DNA of 64,000 nt, taken from Ramlibacter terrae (GTDB lineage: Bacteria > Pseudomonadota > Gammaproteobacteria > Burkholderiales > Burkholderiaceae_C). The notes beneath the pieces were generated by a model. The model ran no database searches. It saw only the letters and a program-made list of their open reading frames with translations, and was not told the origin of the DNA. The translations under genes and the position numbers were made by a program. The stretch covers positions 186,001 through 250,000 of the forward strand of contig CP053418.1 of the NCBI GenBank assembly GCA_013127575.1, written 5' to 3'. Shown piece by piece: positions 10,670 to 20,255 of this stretch (position 1 is the first letter of the stretch; the number at the start of each line of letters is the position of its first letter).

Positions 10670-12179
10670 ATGGCCGTCTCCAAGCTGCAGCCCGCGTTCA
10701 CCCTCCCCGAAGTCCTGCGCAGGCCGCCGCCCGGGGCGCGCGCGGTGCGCTTCGACGGCGCGTGGATCTCGTACGGCGCACTCGATGCGGCCGCGGCGCG
10801 CGCAGCCGCGGTGGCCTGGCACGCCGGGGCGTGCGGCCCGGCGACCGCGTCGCCTGGTTGGGCGCCAACCATCCGGCGCAGCTCGCGCTGCTGTTCGGGC
10901 TGGCCCGCATCGGCGCCATGCTGCTGCCTCTCAACTTCCGGCTCGCGCCGCCCGAGTGGCTGCGGCTGCTGGGCGACTGCACGCCGGCGCACCTCGTGCA
11001 CGACGGCGAGTGGGCCGATGCCGCGCGCCTGCTCGCGCAGCAGGCCGGCATCGCCGCGCATGCGATGGAGTCGCTCGCGCAAGGCGACGATCCCCCGCGC
11101 CCGACCACGCCGCGCCCGACGCTCCGGTGCTGCTGGTGTGCACCTCCGGCACCACCGGCGGCCCGAAGGCGGCCGTGCACACGCAGGCCAACCTGCTGGC
11201 CAACATGGCCATCGCCGCCCGGGCGCAGGAGCTGCGGCCGGCCGACACGGTGCTGACGGTGCTGCCGCTGTTCCACGTGGGCGGGCTGTGCATCCAGACG
11301 CTGCCCGCGCTGTATGCGGGCGCCGGCGTGATCCTGCATGCCCGCTTCAGCCCCGACGCGACGCTCGACTGCATCGCCGGCGACCGTCCCGCGCTGACGC
11401 TGCAGGTGCCGGCCACCATGAAGGCGCTGGTCGACCATCCGCGCTGGGCGTCCACCGATCTCTCCAGCCTGCGCGCCGTGTGGGCCGGCTCCAGCGTGCT
11501 GCCCGACGAACTGGTGCGCGCCTTCCATGCGCGCGGCGTGCCGGTGTGCAACGTGTACGGCGCGACGGAAACCGGCCCGTTCTCGATCGCGCTGACGCCG
11601 GCGCATGCGTTCGACCACGTGGGCTCGTGCGGCTGGCCGGCGCCGGGCGTCGAGGCACGGGCCGGCGCGCGGCATGGCGACGCCGCGGAACTGCTGCTGC
11701 GCGGCCCGAACGTGGTGGCCCGCTACTGGCCCGACCAGCCGACTTGCGACGCCGACGGCTGGTTCGCCACCGGCGACCTCGCGCGGCGCGCGCACGACGG
11801 CAGCTGGCGCATCGTGGGCCGCGCGCGCGACCTGATCATCTCGGGCGGGGAGAACATCCATCCGCTGGAGATCGAACAGGTGCTGATGGCCCATCCCGCC
11901 GTCGCCGAGTGCGCGGCGTTCGGTGTGCCGGACGCGCGCTGGGGCGAACTGGTGGCGGTGGCCGTGGTGCTCAAGCCCGGCGCATCGGCCGCGGAGACCG
12001 ACCTGCAGGCCCATGTGGCCGGGCGGCTGGCCCGCTTCAAGCAGCCGCGCCGCTGGTTCTGGCCCCGCGCAGCTGCCGAAGACGGCGCTGGGCAAGGTGC
12101 AGCGCAACCTGCTGGCGCAGCAGGCCGCGGGGGAACCGGTGCGCAAGCTGCGCTTGCACACCCTGCCGGACCCTCGTAG
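10670..12179 (+). CDS. AMP-dependent acyl-CoA synthetase
   Basis: ANL-superfamily enzyme that activates a carboxylic acid to an acyl-adenylate and then the CoA thioester. Motifs in order: ATP-binding loop VCTSGTTGGPKAA, LPLFHVGGL, adenine-binding YGATETGP, the hinge aspartate region WFATGDLARR, GRARDLIISGGENIHPLEIE and the C-terminal catalytic lysine in LPKTALGKVQRN. Frame breaks near 10828, 11100, 12057, 12071 and 12170; most repair to CCWGG, and with the last repaired the stop TAG at 12177-12179 follows HTLPGPS. The substrate is unknown; the size (about 504 residues) fits medium-chain or aromatic acid ligases. It is divergent from the two-component operon. Confidence 0.9.
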
Positions 12180-12183
12180 GGTG
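12171..12183. terminator. inverted repeat at convergent gene ends
   Basis: The perfect inverted repeat ACCCT-CGT-AGGGT spans the stop codon of the acyl-CoA synthetase gene and precedes the convergent AmpG-like gene end at 12208. There is no T-run on either side, so it is at best a weak, possibly bidirectional transcription end. Confidence 0.3.
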
Positions 12184-12207
12184 TGCACGCTCGCGTGCGC
12201 ACCATGC

Positions 12208-13577
12208 TCAATCGTCTGCCAATACCCCCGGCCGCTCCGGCGGCGCGCCCTTCAGGTGCCGCGTGGCCAGCCACACCAGCAGCAGCACCGGCACGCCGAG
12301 CACCGCGGTGCTGATGAAGAACGGCGCATAGCCGTACGCGTCGACGAACTTGCCCGAGAAGCCGGCCATCCACTTCGGCAGCAGCAGCATCATCGAGCTG
12401 AACAGCGCGTACTGCGTCGCCGAATACTGGATGTTGGTCAGGCTCGAGAGGTACGCCACGAACGCCGCGGATGCGATGCCGCCCGACAGGTTGTCGGCGG
12501 AGACGACGAACACCAGCCCCATCACGTCGTGGCCGCGTCCCGCGAGCCACGCGAACAGCAGGTTGGTGGCGGCGCTCAGCACCGCACCGAGCATCAGCGT
12601 GCGCATCACGCCCAGGCGCAGCGAGAGTGCGCCGCCGAGGAAGGCGCCCACCAGCGTCATGATGACGCCGAAGAACTTGCTGACGGTCGCGACTTCTTCC
12701 TTGGTGTAGCCCATGTCCACGTAGAACGGGTTGGCCATGATGCCCATCACCACGTCGCTGATCCGGTAGACGGCGATCAGGCCCGGGATCAGCGCCGCAT
12801 GCCAGCGGTAGCGCCGGATGAAGTCGGCGAACGGATCGACCAGCGCGCCCTGCAGCCACTCCGCGAAGTTGCGCGACGGCGGCATCGGGCGGCCCACCGG
12901 CTCCGGCGACAGCAGCACCGTTACCATGCCGACGCCCATCGAGAGCGCCATCGCGAGATAGGCGGTCTGCCAGGCCGCGTGCTGGTACGCGGACACGTCG
13001 GCGATCTCCGCGCGCGCCGCGATCCACAGCACCCCGGCGCCGGCCCAGATCATCGCCAGCCGGTAGCCGGTCTGGTACGCCGCGGCCAGCGCGCCACGGC
13101 GTTCGGTGCCGGCCGACTCGATGCGGAAGGCGTCCAGCGCGATGTCCTGCGTGGCGGAGGCGAAGGCGACCATCACGGCGAACCAGACCACCGGGTCGAG
13201 CGCCAGCTTGGGGTCCGTCAAGGCCATGCCCGTGAGGCCCAGCGCGATCAGCACCTGCGACAGCAGCAGCCAACTGCGGCGCCGCCCCAGCCAGCGCGTG
13301 AGCAGCGGGATCGGCAGGCGGTCCACCAGCGGCGCCCACATCCACTTCACGCCGTAGGCCGGGCCGACCCGGAGAGGAAGCCGATGGTGGTGCGGTCGAT
13401 GCCGGCCTCGCGCAGCCGGAACCCCAGCGTGCCCAGCACCAGCAGCAGCGGCAGCCCCGCGGAGAAGCCGAGGAACAGCATCCGCAGCGTCGGCGCTTCG
13501 AGGTAGACACGCAGCGTGTCGCCCCAGCTCGGTTTGGCGGCTTCGGTCTGGGGTGGGGTCGCGGCTGAGTCTGACAT
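12208..13577 (-). CDS. ampG: AmpG-like muropeptide MFS permease
   Basis: Major-facilitator inner-membrane transporter of the AmpG group, which imports anhydro-muropeptides released during cell-wall turnover. Twelve or more hydrophobic helices are visible. Typical AmpG segments are FSAGLPLLLVLGTLGF, GVKWMWAPLVDR, FASATQDIALDAFRIE, KFFGVIMTLVGAFLGG and LSSLTNIQYSATQYALFSS. The length of about 457 residues is normal. One frame break near 13362 is repaired by restoring CCTGG (TIGFLSWVG). Its start codon is only 31 bases from the divergent M48 protease gene, so they share a very short promoter region. Confidence 0.88.
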
Positions 13578-13608
13578 CGTGGAAGGGGTTCGTCGGTATT
13601 ATTCCCCC

Positions 13609-14444
13609 ATGTGCCTGCTCTGTGCTGCCAAGTCGTCGCCCTGGTCGTCCGGCCGGCGTGCTTTTCTCCTCGCGGCGGGCGGCGCAGTGTGCGGCGCCGG
13701 TGCTGGCGCAGGTCAACGTCGGCGAGTCGTCGCGCCTGCGCACGCTGGTGCCGGCGGCCGAACTCGAACAGGCGGCGTCGCAGCAATACGTACAGATGCT
13801 GGAACAGGCGCGCGGCAAGCGCGCGCTCGCTCCCGAGAGCCATCCGCAACTGCAGAGGCTGCGCGGCATCGCCCAGCGGCTGATCCCCCACGCCACCAAA
13901 TGGAACGCGCGCGCCGCCCAGTGGAAGTGGGAGGTCAACCTCATCGGCAGCCAGCAGATCAACGCCTTCTGCATGCCGGGCGGCAAGATCGCCTTCTTCA
14001 CCGGCATCCTCGACAAGCTGCAGCTCAGCGACGACGAAGCCGCCATGGTGATGGGCCATGAGATGGCGCATGCGCTGCGCGAACACGCCCGCGAACGCAT
14101 CGCCAAGACGCAGGGCACGGGCGCGCTGCTGTCGCTGGGCGCCGCGCTGTTCGGCTGGGGCAAGTGGGCGACGGCCGCGAACGTCGGCACGCAGCTGATC
14201 TCCCTCAAGTTCAGCCGCGACGACGAGGTCGAAGCCGACCTGGTGGGCTGGAGCTGGGCGCGCGCGCGGGCTACAACCCCGCGGCCTCGGTGGCGCTGTG
14301 GGAGAAGATGGGCAAGGCTTCGGGGGCGCCGGTGCGCCCGGCTTCCTGTCGACCCACCCCACCGGCCCCGACCGCATCGCGCGCCTGCGCGAGAACGTGC
14401 CGCGCGTGCGCGGGCTGTACGAACAGGCTTCGGCGAAGCGCTGA
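13609..14444 (+). CDS. M48-family zinc metalloprotease
   Basis: Peptidase of the M48 family, probably an envelope quality-control protease of the BepA/LoiP type. An N-terminal export signal is visible (GRRAFLLAAGGAV). The zinc site HEMAH sits in MVMGHEMAHALREHARE, and the third ligand region is FSRDDEVEADLVGLELGARAGYNP. The length of about 278 residues matches single-domain members. Breaks near 13690, 14267 and 14330; the last two repair to CCWGG, and the protein then ends RVRGLYEQASAKR. The start ATG at 13609 was chosen because it keeps the signal peptide. Confidence 0.88.
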
Positions 14445-14457
14445 CGCGCCTTGCGCC

Positions 14458-15095
14458 TTACGTGCCGCGCACGTAGGGGTTGGTCTTGCGCTCTGGCCGA
14501 AGCTGCTCTCCGGGCCGTGGCCGGGAATGAACACCGTGTCGTCGCCCATCGGCCAGAGCCGCTGCGTGATGCTCGCGATCAGCGTCGCATGGTCGCCTTG
14601 CGGAAAGTCGGTGCGGCCGATGCTGCCCGCGAACAGCACGTCGCCCACGAAGGCCCGTTGCATCTCGGGTGAGTGGAAGACGACGTGGCCCGGCGTGTGC
14701 CCGGGGCAATGCCGCACGTGCAGCACGTGCCCGGCCAGTTCGACCGTGTCGCCGTCCTGCAGCCAGCGCGTGGGCGTGAACGCCTCGGCCGGCGGAAAGC
14801 CGAACATCGCGCCCTGCTGCGGCAGCCCGTCGATCCAGAACTGGTCACCGGGATGCGGGCCGATGATCGGCAGGTTCAGCCGCCGCGCCAGTTCGGCGGT
14901 GCCGCCGGCATGGTCGATGTGCGCATGCGTCAGCCAGATCTGTTCCAGCATGAGGCCGCGCCGGCCGATCTCCTGCATCAGCGCATCGATGTCGCCGCCC
15001 GGGTCGATCACGGCGGCGCGGCGGGTGGCGTCCTCGTAGACGACGGAGCAGTTCTGCTGGAAGGCGGTGACGGGGCGGGTGAAGTAGCGGAGCAT
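14458..15095 (-). CDS. MBL-fold metallo-hydrolase (glyoxalase II-like)
   Basis: Metallo-beta-lactamase fold hydrolase of the YcbL/GloB-like group that probably cleaves a thioester such as S-lactoylglutathione. The metal motif THAHIDHAGG is complete, with further ligands in CPGHTPGHV, FVGDVLFAGSIGRTD and the final FIPGHGP. The length is about 213 residues. A frame break near 14492 is repaired by CCAGG, giving SSFGQERKTNPYVRGT and a stop at 14458. It is convergent with the M48 gene (14 bases apart) and divergent from the IclR regulator. Confidence 0.92.
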
Positions 15096-15181
15096 GGAAG
15101 CCAAGGCTATCAAAGACACAAGCGCGACGGGGCGCTGCATGCAGCCGGGAGGCCCCTCGGTAGAATGCGCCCGATACATCC

Positions 15182-15931
15182 ATGCCCACGGACAAGCGCG
15201 TCAAAGCCGCGGACCGCACGATCGACCTGTTCGAAGCCTTCGACAAGTCGGGCCGTCCCCTCAGTCTCTCCGAGCTCGCGGCGGCCATGGAGATCCCGAT
15301 CAGCAGCTGCCACGGGCTGGTCAACACGCTGGTGACGCGCGGCTACCTCAGCCCCGTCGGCCGCCAGCGCGCCTACTACCCGACCCGCCTGCTGTTCGAA
15401 CTCGGGCGCAACATCCTGGCCCGCGACCCGGTGCTTTCGCGCGTGACGCCGCTGCTGGAAGGCCTGCGCGACAAGTGCGGCGAAACGGTGGTGCTGGCCC
15501 GCCGCCTCGATCGCTTCGCCCAGTACCTGCTGGTGCTGGAAGCCAACAAGACCATCCGCTTCAGCGCGCAGACCAGCGTGCTGCGCTCGCTGCATTCCAG
15601 CGCGCTGGGCAAGGCGCTGCTCGGGAGCATGCCCGAGCCGAAGCGCACCGAAATCGCGAATTCGCTCGACTACGAACGCGTGACGTCGGCGACGCTGCCG
15701 ACGGCCAAGCGCCTGCTGGCGGACGTGGCGGCCGGCGAGGCGCGCGGCTGGCACCTCACACGCGGCGAAAGCGTGTCCGACGTGGCGGCGGTGGCGCGCT
15801 CGGTGCTGTTGGCGGGCGAGTACCACGCGGTGGCGATCGCCGGCCCGCTGGTGCGCATGGAGCCGATGCTGGAGAAGCACGCGCGGCTGCTCGCCTCGGT
15901 GGGCGCCGAGATGGAAGCCGCCAGCCGCTGA
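15182..15931 (+). CDS. IclR-family transcriptional regulator
   Basis: Regulator of 249 residues with an N-terminal winged helix (LSELAAAMEIPISSCHGLVNTL) and a C-terminal effector domain (HSSALGKALLGSMPE, then VAAVARSVLLAGEYHAVAIAGP). Frame intact. IclR proteins usually control adjacent catabolic operons and respond to small organic acids. It stands at the edge of the acyl-CoA catabolic cluster that extends to 25.4 kb and is convergent with the SDR gene. It is therefore the best local candidate to bind the 13-bp palindromic motif shared by the promoters at 20227 and 24185; that link is inference. Confidence 0.93.
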   Translation: MPTDKRVKAADRTIDLFEAFDKSGRPLSLSELAAAMEIPISSCHGLVNTLVTRGYLSPVGRQRAYYPTRLLFELGRNILARDPVLSRVTPLLEGLRDKCGETVVLARRLDRFAQYLLVLEANKTIRFSAQTSVLRSLHSSALGKALLGSMPEPKRTEIANSLDYERVTSATLPTAKRLLADVAAGEARGWHLTRGESVSDVAAVARSVLLAGEYHAVAIAGPLVRMEPMLEKHARLLASVGAEMEAASR

Positions 15932-15940
15932 AGCCGGCGC

Positions 15941-16692
15941 TCAGTTCGAGTAGCGCCCGCCGGTCACGTGCAGCAGTTCGCCGGTGATGAAGCCGGCCCG
16001 CTCCGAAGCCGGGAACAGCACCGCGTCGGCGATGTCGCCCGGCACGCCCAGGCGCGGCAGCGGCGTCGCCTTCAGCCACTTCTCGCGGATCTGGTCGTAG
16101 GCCGGCAGCTTGCGCATCATCTCGGTTTCGACGAAGCCGGGGGCGATCGCGTTGACGGTGATGTTGAACTTGCCTTCCTCGTACGAAAGCGCCTTGGTCA
16201 GGCCCACCAGCCCCGCCTTGGCGGCGGAGTAGTTCGACTGGCCCGGGTTGCCGTGTGCGCGCGCGAGGAGATGTTGATGATGCGGCCCCACTTCTGCGCC
16301 ATCATGTGCGGCGCCGCCGCCTTGCAGCACAGGTACGCGCCCTTCAGGATCACGCCCGTGACCAGGTCCCAGTCCGCCTCGGGCATCTTGGTCAGGTAGT
16401 TGTCCTTCGGGAAGCCCGCGTTGTTCACCAGCACGTGCAGGCCGCCGAACTTCTCCACCGTCTCGGCCACCAGCCGCTCGACGTCGGCGGCCTTCGTCAC
16501 GTCCGCCACCACGCCGTGCACCTTGAAGCCTTCGGCGCGCAATGCTTCCGTGGTCGCCGCCGTCGTCTGCGGATCGATGTCCGTCACCACCACGCACGCG
16601 CCTTCTTCGGCCAGCGCGCGCGCCGTCGCCGCGCCGATGCCGCGGCCCGAGCCGGTCACCACGGCCACCTTGTTGTCCAGTCCCAGTTTCAC
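15941..16692 (-). CDS. short-chain dehydrogenase/reductase (FabG-like)
   Basis: Classical SDR of about 250 residues with the Rossmann motif TGSGRGIGAATA, NNAG, the catalytic serine in INISSR and the YSAAK Tyr/Lys pair, ending in GGRYSN. It probably oxidises or reduces a 3-hydroxyacyl-CoA in the neighbouring degradation pathway. The start is GTG at 16690-16692. A frame break near 16262 lies between RAH and GNPGQSNYSAAK; a miscalled CCTGG would explain it. It is the last gene of the minus-strand operon that runs from 20176 down to 15941. Confidence 0.9.
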
Positions 16693-16717
16693 TGTCGTTC
16701 CTCTCGCTGCGCTGCGC

Positions 16718-17705
16718 TCAATCGGCCTTGATGCCGGCCTTGTCCACCACCCGCCGCCACTTCCCCAGCTCGTTGCCGAGGTAGGTGCCCAGCTGCTGCG
16801 GCGAATCGGGCGCCACTTCCACGCCGGCCTGCGCCAGCCGTTCGATCACCTGCGGATTGCGCAGGATCGTGCCGAGCTCGCGGTTCAGGCGCGTGACGAT
16901 GGCGGGCGGCGTGTTGGCGGGCGCGAACAGCGCGAACCAGGCCGCCACTTCGTAGCCCTTCACGGTTTCGTTGGCGCTCGCCAAGCCGGGGAAGCTGTCG
17001 GAGCGCTTGCCGCCGGTGAGTGCGATCGCCTTGACCTTGCCGCCGCGGATGTGCGGCGCGGCCGAGACCGCCGGTTCGATCATCGCGTCGTCGACGGCCG
17101 CCGATCAGGTCCATCAGTGCGGGGCCGCTGCCCTTGTACGGGATCTGGCGCATGCTGATGCCCGCCATGTCTTCGAGCAGCACCGCGGCCACGTGCTGCG
17201 AGCCGCCGTTGCCGCCGGTGGCGTAGGTGAGCTGGCCGGGCTTCTGCTTGGCCAGCGCGATGAACGACTCCAGCGAATTCACCGGCAGGTTGTTGTTGAC
17301 GATCAGCGCGAAGGGCGTCGAGCCGATGTAGCCGACCGGCGCGAAATCCTTCTGCGGGTCCCACGTCAGCTTGCGGTTCACGGCGGGGTTGATCGCGATG
17401 CTGCCGATGGTGGCCAGCCCGATCGTGTAGCCGTCCGGCTGCGCGCGCGCCAGCGCTTCCAGCCCGATCGCGCCGGTGGCGCCGGGCTTGTTGTCCACGA
17501 TGATGTTCTGCCCCAGCGCCGCGCCGAGGCGCTCGGCGACGGTGCGCGCCACGATGTCGGTGGAGCCCGAAGGCGGGAACGGCACGATCAGGCGGATCGG
17601 CTTGTCGGGGTACGCGGCCTGCGCCAGGCTGCCGCCGGCGAGCGTCGCGCCGAGCACGAGGGCGGAGATGCGCGCGAGGGCGCGGCGGCGGTCGGGAGTT
17701 TTCAT
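16718..17705 (-). CDS. Bug-type tricarboxylate receptor
   Basis: Periplasmic TctC/Bug-family binding protein with an N-terminal signal (RRRALARISALVLGATLAGGSLA, cleaved near AQA), then YPDKPIRLIVPFPPSGSTD, VDNKPGATGAIG and the C-terminal LNRELGTIL region. One two-base break near 17097 is repaired by CCAGG, giving LIGGQVDDAMIEPAV. Its ATG overlaps the stop of the citryl-CoA-lyase-like gene, so it is the transport component of this operon and probably binds the acid that the pathway degrades. Confidence 0.92.
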
Positions 17706-18469
17706 GTGGGGTTTGTCTCGTAGGGAATGTTCTTGGCCACCGGGTCCCACATGTAGCGGGCGCTGGGTCGCTGTTGCTCTTCGTGGATGTGGCCCACCAG
17801 GCCGGCCGCGCGGCTGACCACGGCCAGGCCGCGCATGATCTGCGCCGGAACGCCGATCTCGCCGAGCACCGCCGCCACGGCGCCGGTGACGTTGATCGTG
17901 AGGTGCCGGCCGTACGCGCGATCGACCTCCGCCGCCAGCAGCGTCAGCGCCTCGATGTGGCGGCCGGCCGCACCTTCGGCGCGCGCCAGTTCCAGCAGCG
18001 GCGCGGCACGCGGGTCGTCGGGCTTGTGGAACGGGTGGCCGAAGCCGGGCATCGGTCGCTTGGCCTGCGCATGTTGCTGCGCGACGGCGCGCGCGGCCTC
18101 CTGCATGTCGGGCGACTGCACGATGTCGTCGAGCAGGGCGGCCGCGCCTTCCATCGTGCCGATGAAGGTGCCGCCCACACCCAGCAGTCCGGCCGCCACC
18201 GCCGACTGCATGGCTTCCGGCGTCGAGTCGTAGATCAGCCGCGTCACGATCGAGCTGGGCGTGAAGCCGTGTTCCATCAGCGTCACCAGCACGGCGTCGA
18301 GCACGCGCGTCTGCAGCGGCGTCGGGCGCTTGCCGGTGAGCTGCAGCACGATCATCTCGGTGAAGCTGACCTTTCCGATCAGCTCGCGCACCAGGTCGAG
18401 GTCGCGCACGTACACCGCGTCCACGGTGTGGCGCGCGATCCGGGTGCGGGGAGGCTGGGCCGCGCTCAT
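17702..18469 (-). CDS. citrate-synthase-fold lyase (citryl-CoA lyase-like)
   Basis: Protein of 255 residues with the small citrate-synthase fold. The PGFGHPFHKPDDPRA segment corresponds to the catalytic His/Asp region of citrate synthases, and INVTGAVAAVLGEIGVP plus RAAGLVGHIHEEQQRP form the C-terminal CoA and substrate region. Relatives are called citryl-CoA lyase; the real substrate is probably another beta-hydroxyacyl-CoA. It is shorter than true citrate synthase (about 430 residues). ATGA overlaps join it to the MaoC gene upstream and to the Bug receptor downstream, which indicates tight coupling. Frame intact. Confidence 0.85.
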   Translation of the reverse strand: MSAAQPPRTRIARHTVDAVYVRDLDLVRELIGKVSFTEMIVLQLTGKRPTPLQTRVLDAVLVTLMEHGFTPSSIVTRLIYDSTPEAMQSAVAAGLLGVGGTFIGTMEGAAALLDDIVQSPDMQEAARAVAQQHAQAKRPMPGFGHPFHKPDDPRAAPLLELARAEGAAGRHIEALTLLAAEVDRAYGRHLTINVTGAVAAVLGEIGVPAQIMRGLAVVSRAAGLVGHIHEEQQRPSARYMWDPVAKNIPYETNPT

Positions 18470-18966
18470 GCGGAGGGGCCCGGTTGCGCGCGCAGGCGCA
18501 CCACGAGTTGCCACACGCTTTCCATCACGTCCTCGCCGCGCTGGTTGACGGCCACGCGCGAGAAGGTGACGGTGCCGCGGTCGGGCTTCCTGCCCGGCTG
18601 CATGTCGGTGACGGTCATGCGCACCTTCAGCGTGTCGCCGATCTTGCAGGGCCGGCGGAACTTGCAGTGCAGGTCGGCCAGGCCCGGGATCGACGGCTCC
18701 GGGAACTTCATCACCGGCAGCCGCGTGCACAGGCCCGATGCGATGGCCAGCACCAGCAGCCCGTGCGCGATGCGGCCTTCGTGCGGCGTGCCGGCGGCGA
18801 AGGCCGCGTCGACGTGCAGCGCGTTGTAGTCGGCCGAGAGGCCGGCGAAGTTCACCACGTCGGCTTCGGTGACGGTGCGGCCCGAGGTCATGAAGGTGTC
18901 GCCCACCTTGAAGTCTTCGTAGCCGACCACGTAGTCCTGGATCTGGTCCAGCAGGCGTTCGCTCAT
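18466..18966 (-). CDS. MaoC-family acyl-CoA hydratase
   Basis: Hot-dog fold MaoC-like dehydratase of 166 residues. The catalytic pair is visible in the stretch LSADYNALHVD (Asp/His), followed by GRIAHGLLVLAIASGL, the hydratase signature. It would hydrate an enoyl-CoA to the 3-hydroxyacyl-CoA for the lyase or the SDR. The frame is intact. Its stop overlaps the start of the citrate-synthase-fold gene. The acyl-CoA dehydrogenase gene ends 28 bases upstream, so dehydrogenase, hydratase and lyase are encoded in reaction order. Confidence 0.9.
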   Translation of the reverse strand: MSERLLDQIQDYVVGYEDFKVGDTFMTSGRTVTEADVVNFAGLSADYNALHVDAAFAAGTPHEGRIAHGLLVLAIASGLCTRLPVMKFPEPSIPGLADLHCKFRRPCKIGDTLKVRMTVTDMQPGRKPDRGTVTFSRVAVNQRGEDVMESVWQLVVRLRAQPGPSA

Positions 18967-18994
18967 GCCGCTCTCTCTTTCTGGATGGTGAACA

Positions 18995-20176
18995 TCAGTC
19001 GGCGGCGGTGCCGAAGGCCGACAGCCCCAGCAGTTCGCGGCCGATGATGAGGGTCTGGATCTCGGTCGTGCCTTCCGGGATCACGGCGCCGCGCGTGTCG
19101 CGGAAGATGCGCTCGATCGGATAGTCGGCGCTGTAGCCCATGCCGCCGTGCACCTGCAGCGCCAGGTCGGCCACCTCGTGGGCGGCCTGCGCGCTGTACA
19201 GCTTGGCGATCGAACATTCCATGCGCGCCGGTTGCCCCGCGTCGAGGATGCGCGCGGCGCGGCGCACCAATTGCCGGGCGGCGTCGGTGCGCACGCGCAT
19301 GTCCACGATCATCTTCTGCACCAGCTGGAACGAGCCGATCGGCGCGCCGAACTGCTTGCGGGTGCGCGCGTAGTCGAGCGACAGGTCGAGCGCCGCCTGC
19401 GCCGCGCCGACCGCCCCGCCGGCGACGCTCAGGCGGCCGAAGCTCAGCGCGAGCAGGATGTTCTTCAGGCCCGGCCCACTTGGCCCAGCACGTTGCCGGC
19501 GGGGATGCGGGCGTCCTCGAACGACAGCTCGGACGTCGTGGTCGCCTTCAGCACCATCGTGTGCACGCGGCTCTTGCGGAACTGCGTCTCGCTGCTGTCG
19601 ACCGGGGAAGGCGGTGATGCCGTGCGGCTCGCCGTCCTTGCCCTTCGGCACCTTGGCCATCAGGATGCCGAGTTCGGCGATCGCGCCGTTGGTGATCCAC
19701 AGCTTGTTGCCATTGACCACCCAGCTGTCGCCATCGCGCACCGCGCGCGTCTCCATCCCGGCCACGTTCGAACCGTGGTTGGGTTCGGTGATGCCGACCC
19801 ACACGCGCAGCTTGCCGGCCAGCAGGGGCTGCAGGTAGCGCTCCTTCTGTTCGGGCGTGCCCAGCCGCGCCAGCAGCAGCGCGGCCATGTTCATGGTGTT
19901 GAGCACGGCACGCAGGCTGTGCCACGCGTAGCCGGCCTCTTCCATCAGCAGCGCGTAGTCCATGTGGGACATGCCGTAGCCGCCTTCGTCCTCGCGCAGG
20001 AAACCGCCGAGGTAGCCGAACCCGGCCAGCCGGCCGGGCAGCGTCCAGTCGAACTCGCCCTGCTTTTCGAAGCCGTTGACGGTGGGCGCGACTTCGCGCT
20101 CCATGAAGCGCGCGACGGTTTCGCGCAGCAGGCGCTGGTCGGGGGTGAGGTCGGGGTCCGGGTCGATCTGTCGCAT
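18995..20176 (-). CDS. acyl-CoA dehydrogenase
   Basis: FAD-dependent acyl-CoA dehydrogenase, about 394 residues, first gene of the minus-strand operon. Features in order: PTVNGFEKQGEFDWTLPGRL, VGITEPNHGSNVAGM (FAD-binding region), WVVNGNKLWITNGA, FGRLSVAGGAVGAAQAALD, and the C-terminal QVHGGMGYSADYPIERIFRD with the GTTEIQ motif near the end. Frame breaks near 19480 (CCAGG) and 19605 (a CCTGG read as CCCCGG). It probably introduces the 2,3-double bond in the acyl-CoA made by the divergent CoA-transferase. It is related to glutaryl-CoA or isovaleryl-CoA dehydrogenases, but the substrate is not determinable. Confidence 0.93.
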   Translation of the reverse strand: MRQIDPDPDLTPDQRLLRETVARFMEREVAPTVNGFEKQGEFDWTLPGRLAGFGYLGGFLREDEGGYGMSHMDYALLMEEAGYAWHSLRAVLNTMNMAALLLARLGTPEQKERYLQPLLAGKLRVWVGITEPNHGSNVAGMETRAVRDGDSWVVNGNKLWITNGAIAELGILMAKVPKGKDGEPHGITAFPGRQQRDAVPQEPRAHDGAEGDHDVRAVVRGRPHPRRQRAGPSGPGLKNILLALSFGRLSVAGGAVGAAQAALDLSLDYARTRKQFGAPIGSFQLVQKMIVDMRVRTDAARQLVRRAARILDAGQPARMECSIAKLYSAQAAHEVADLALQVHGGMGYSADYPIERIFRDTRGAVIPEGTTEIQTLIIGRELLGLSAFGTAAD

Positions 20177-20226
20177 CGGGGCAGGACGGCTCCGCTTGCG
20201 AAGCTCGCCGTTCTTCTTCAGAATGG

Positions 20227-20239
20227 TGAAACTAGTTTC
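20227..20239. promoter_or_regulatory. palindromic operator-like motif TGAAACTAGTTTC
   Basis: GAAACTAGTTTC is a perfect 12-base palindrome in the 79-base gap between the divergent acyl-CoA dehydrogenase and CoA-transferase genes. The related TGAAATCAGTTTC (11 of 13 bases identical) lies in the equivalent gap at 24185-24197. Such a site in a divergent promoter is the expected place for an IclR- or LysR-type regulator. Confidence 0.6.
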
Positions 20240-20255
20240 CCATACGGAAAAACTC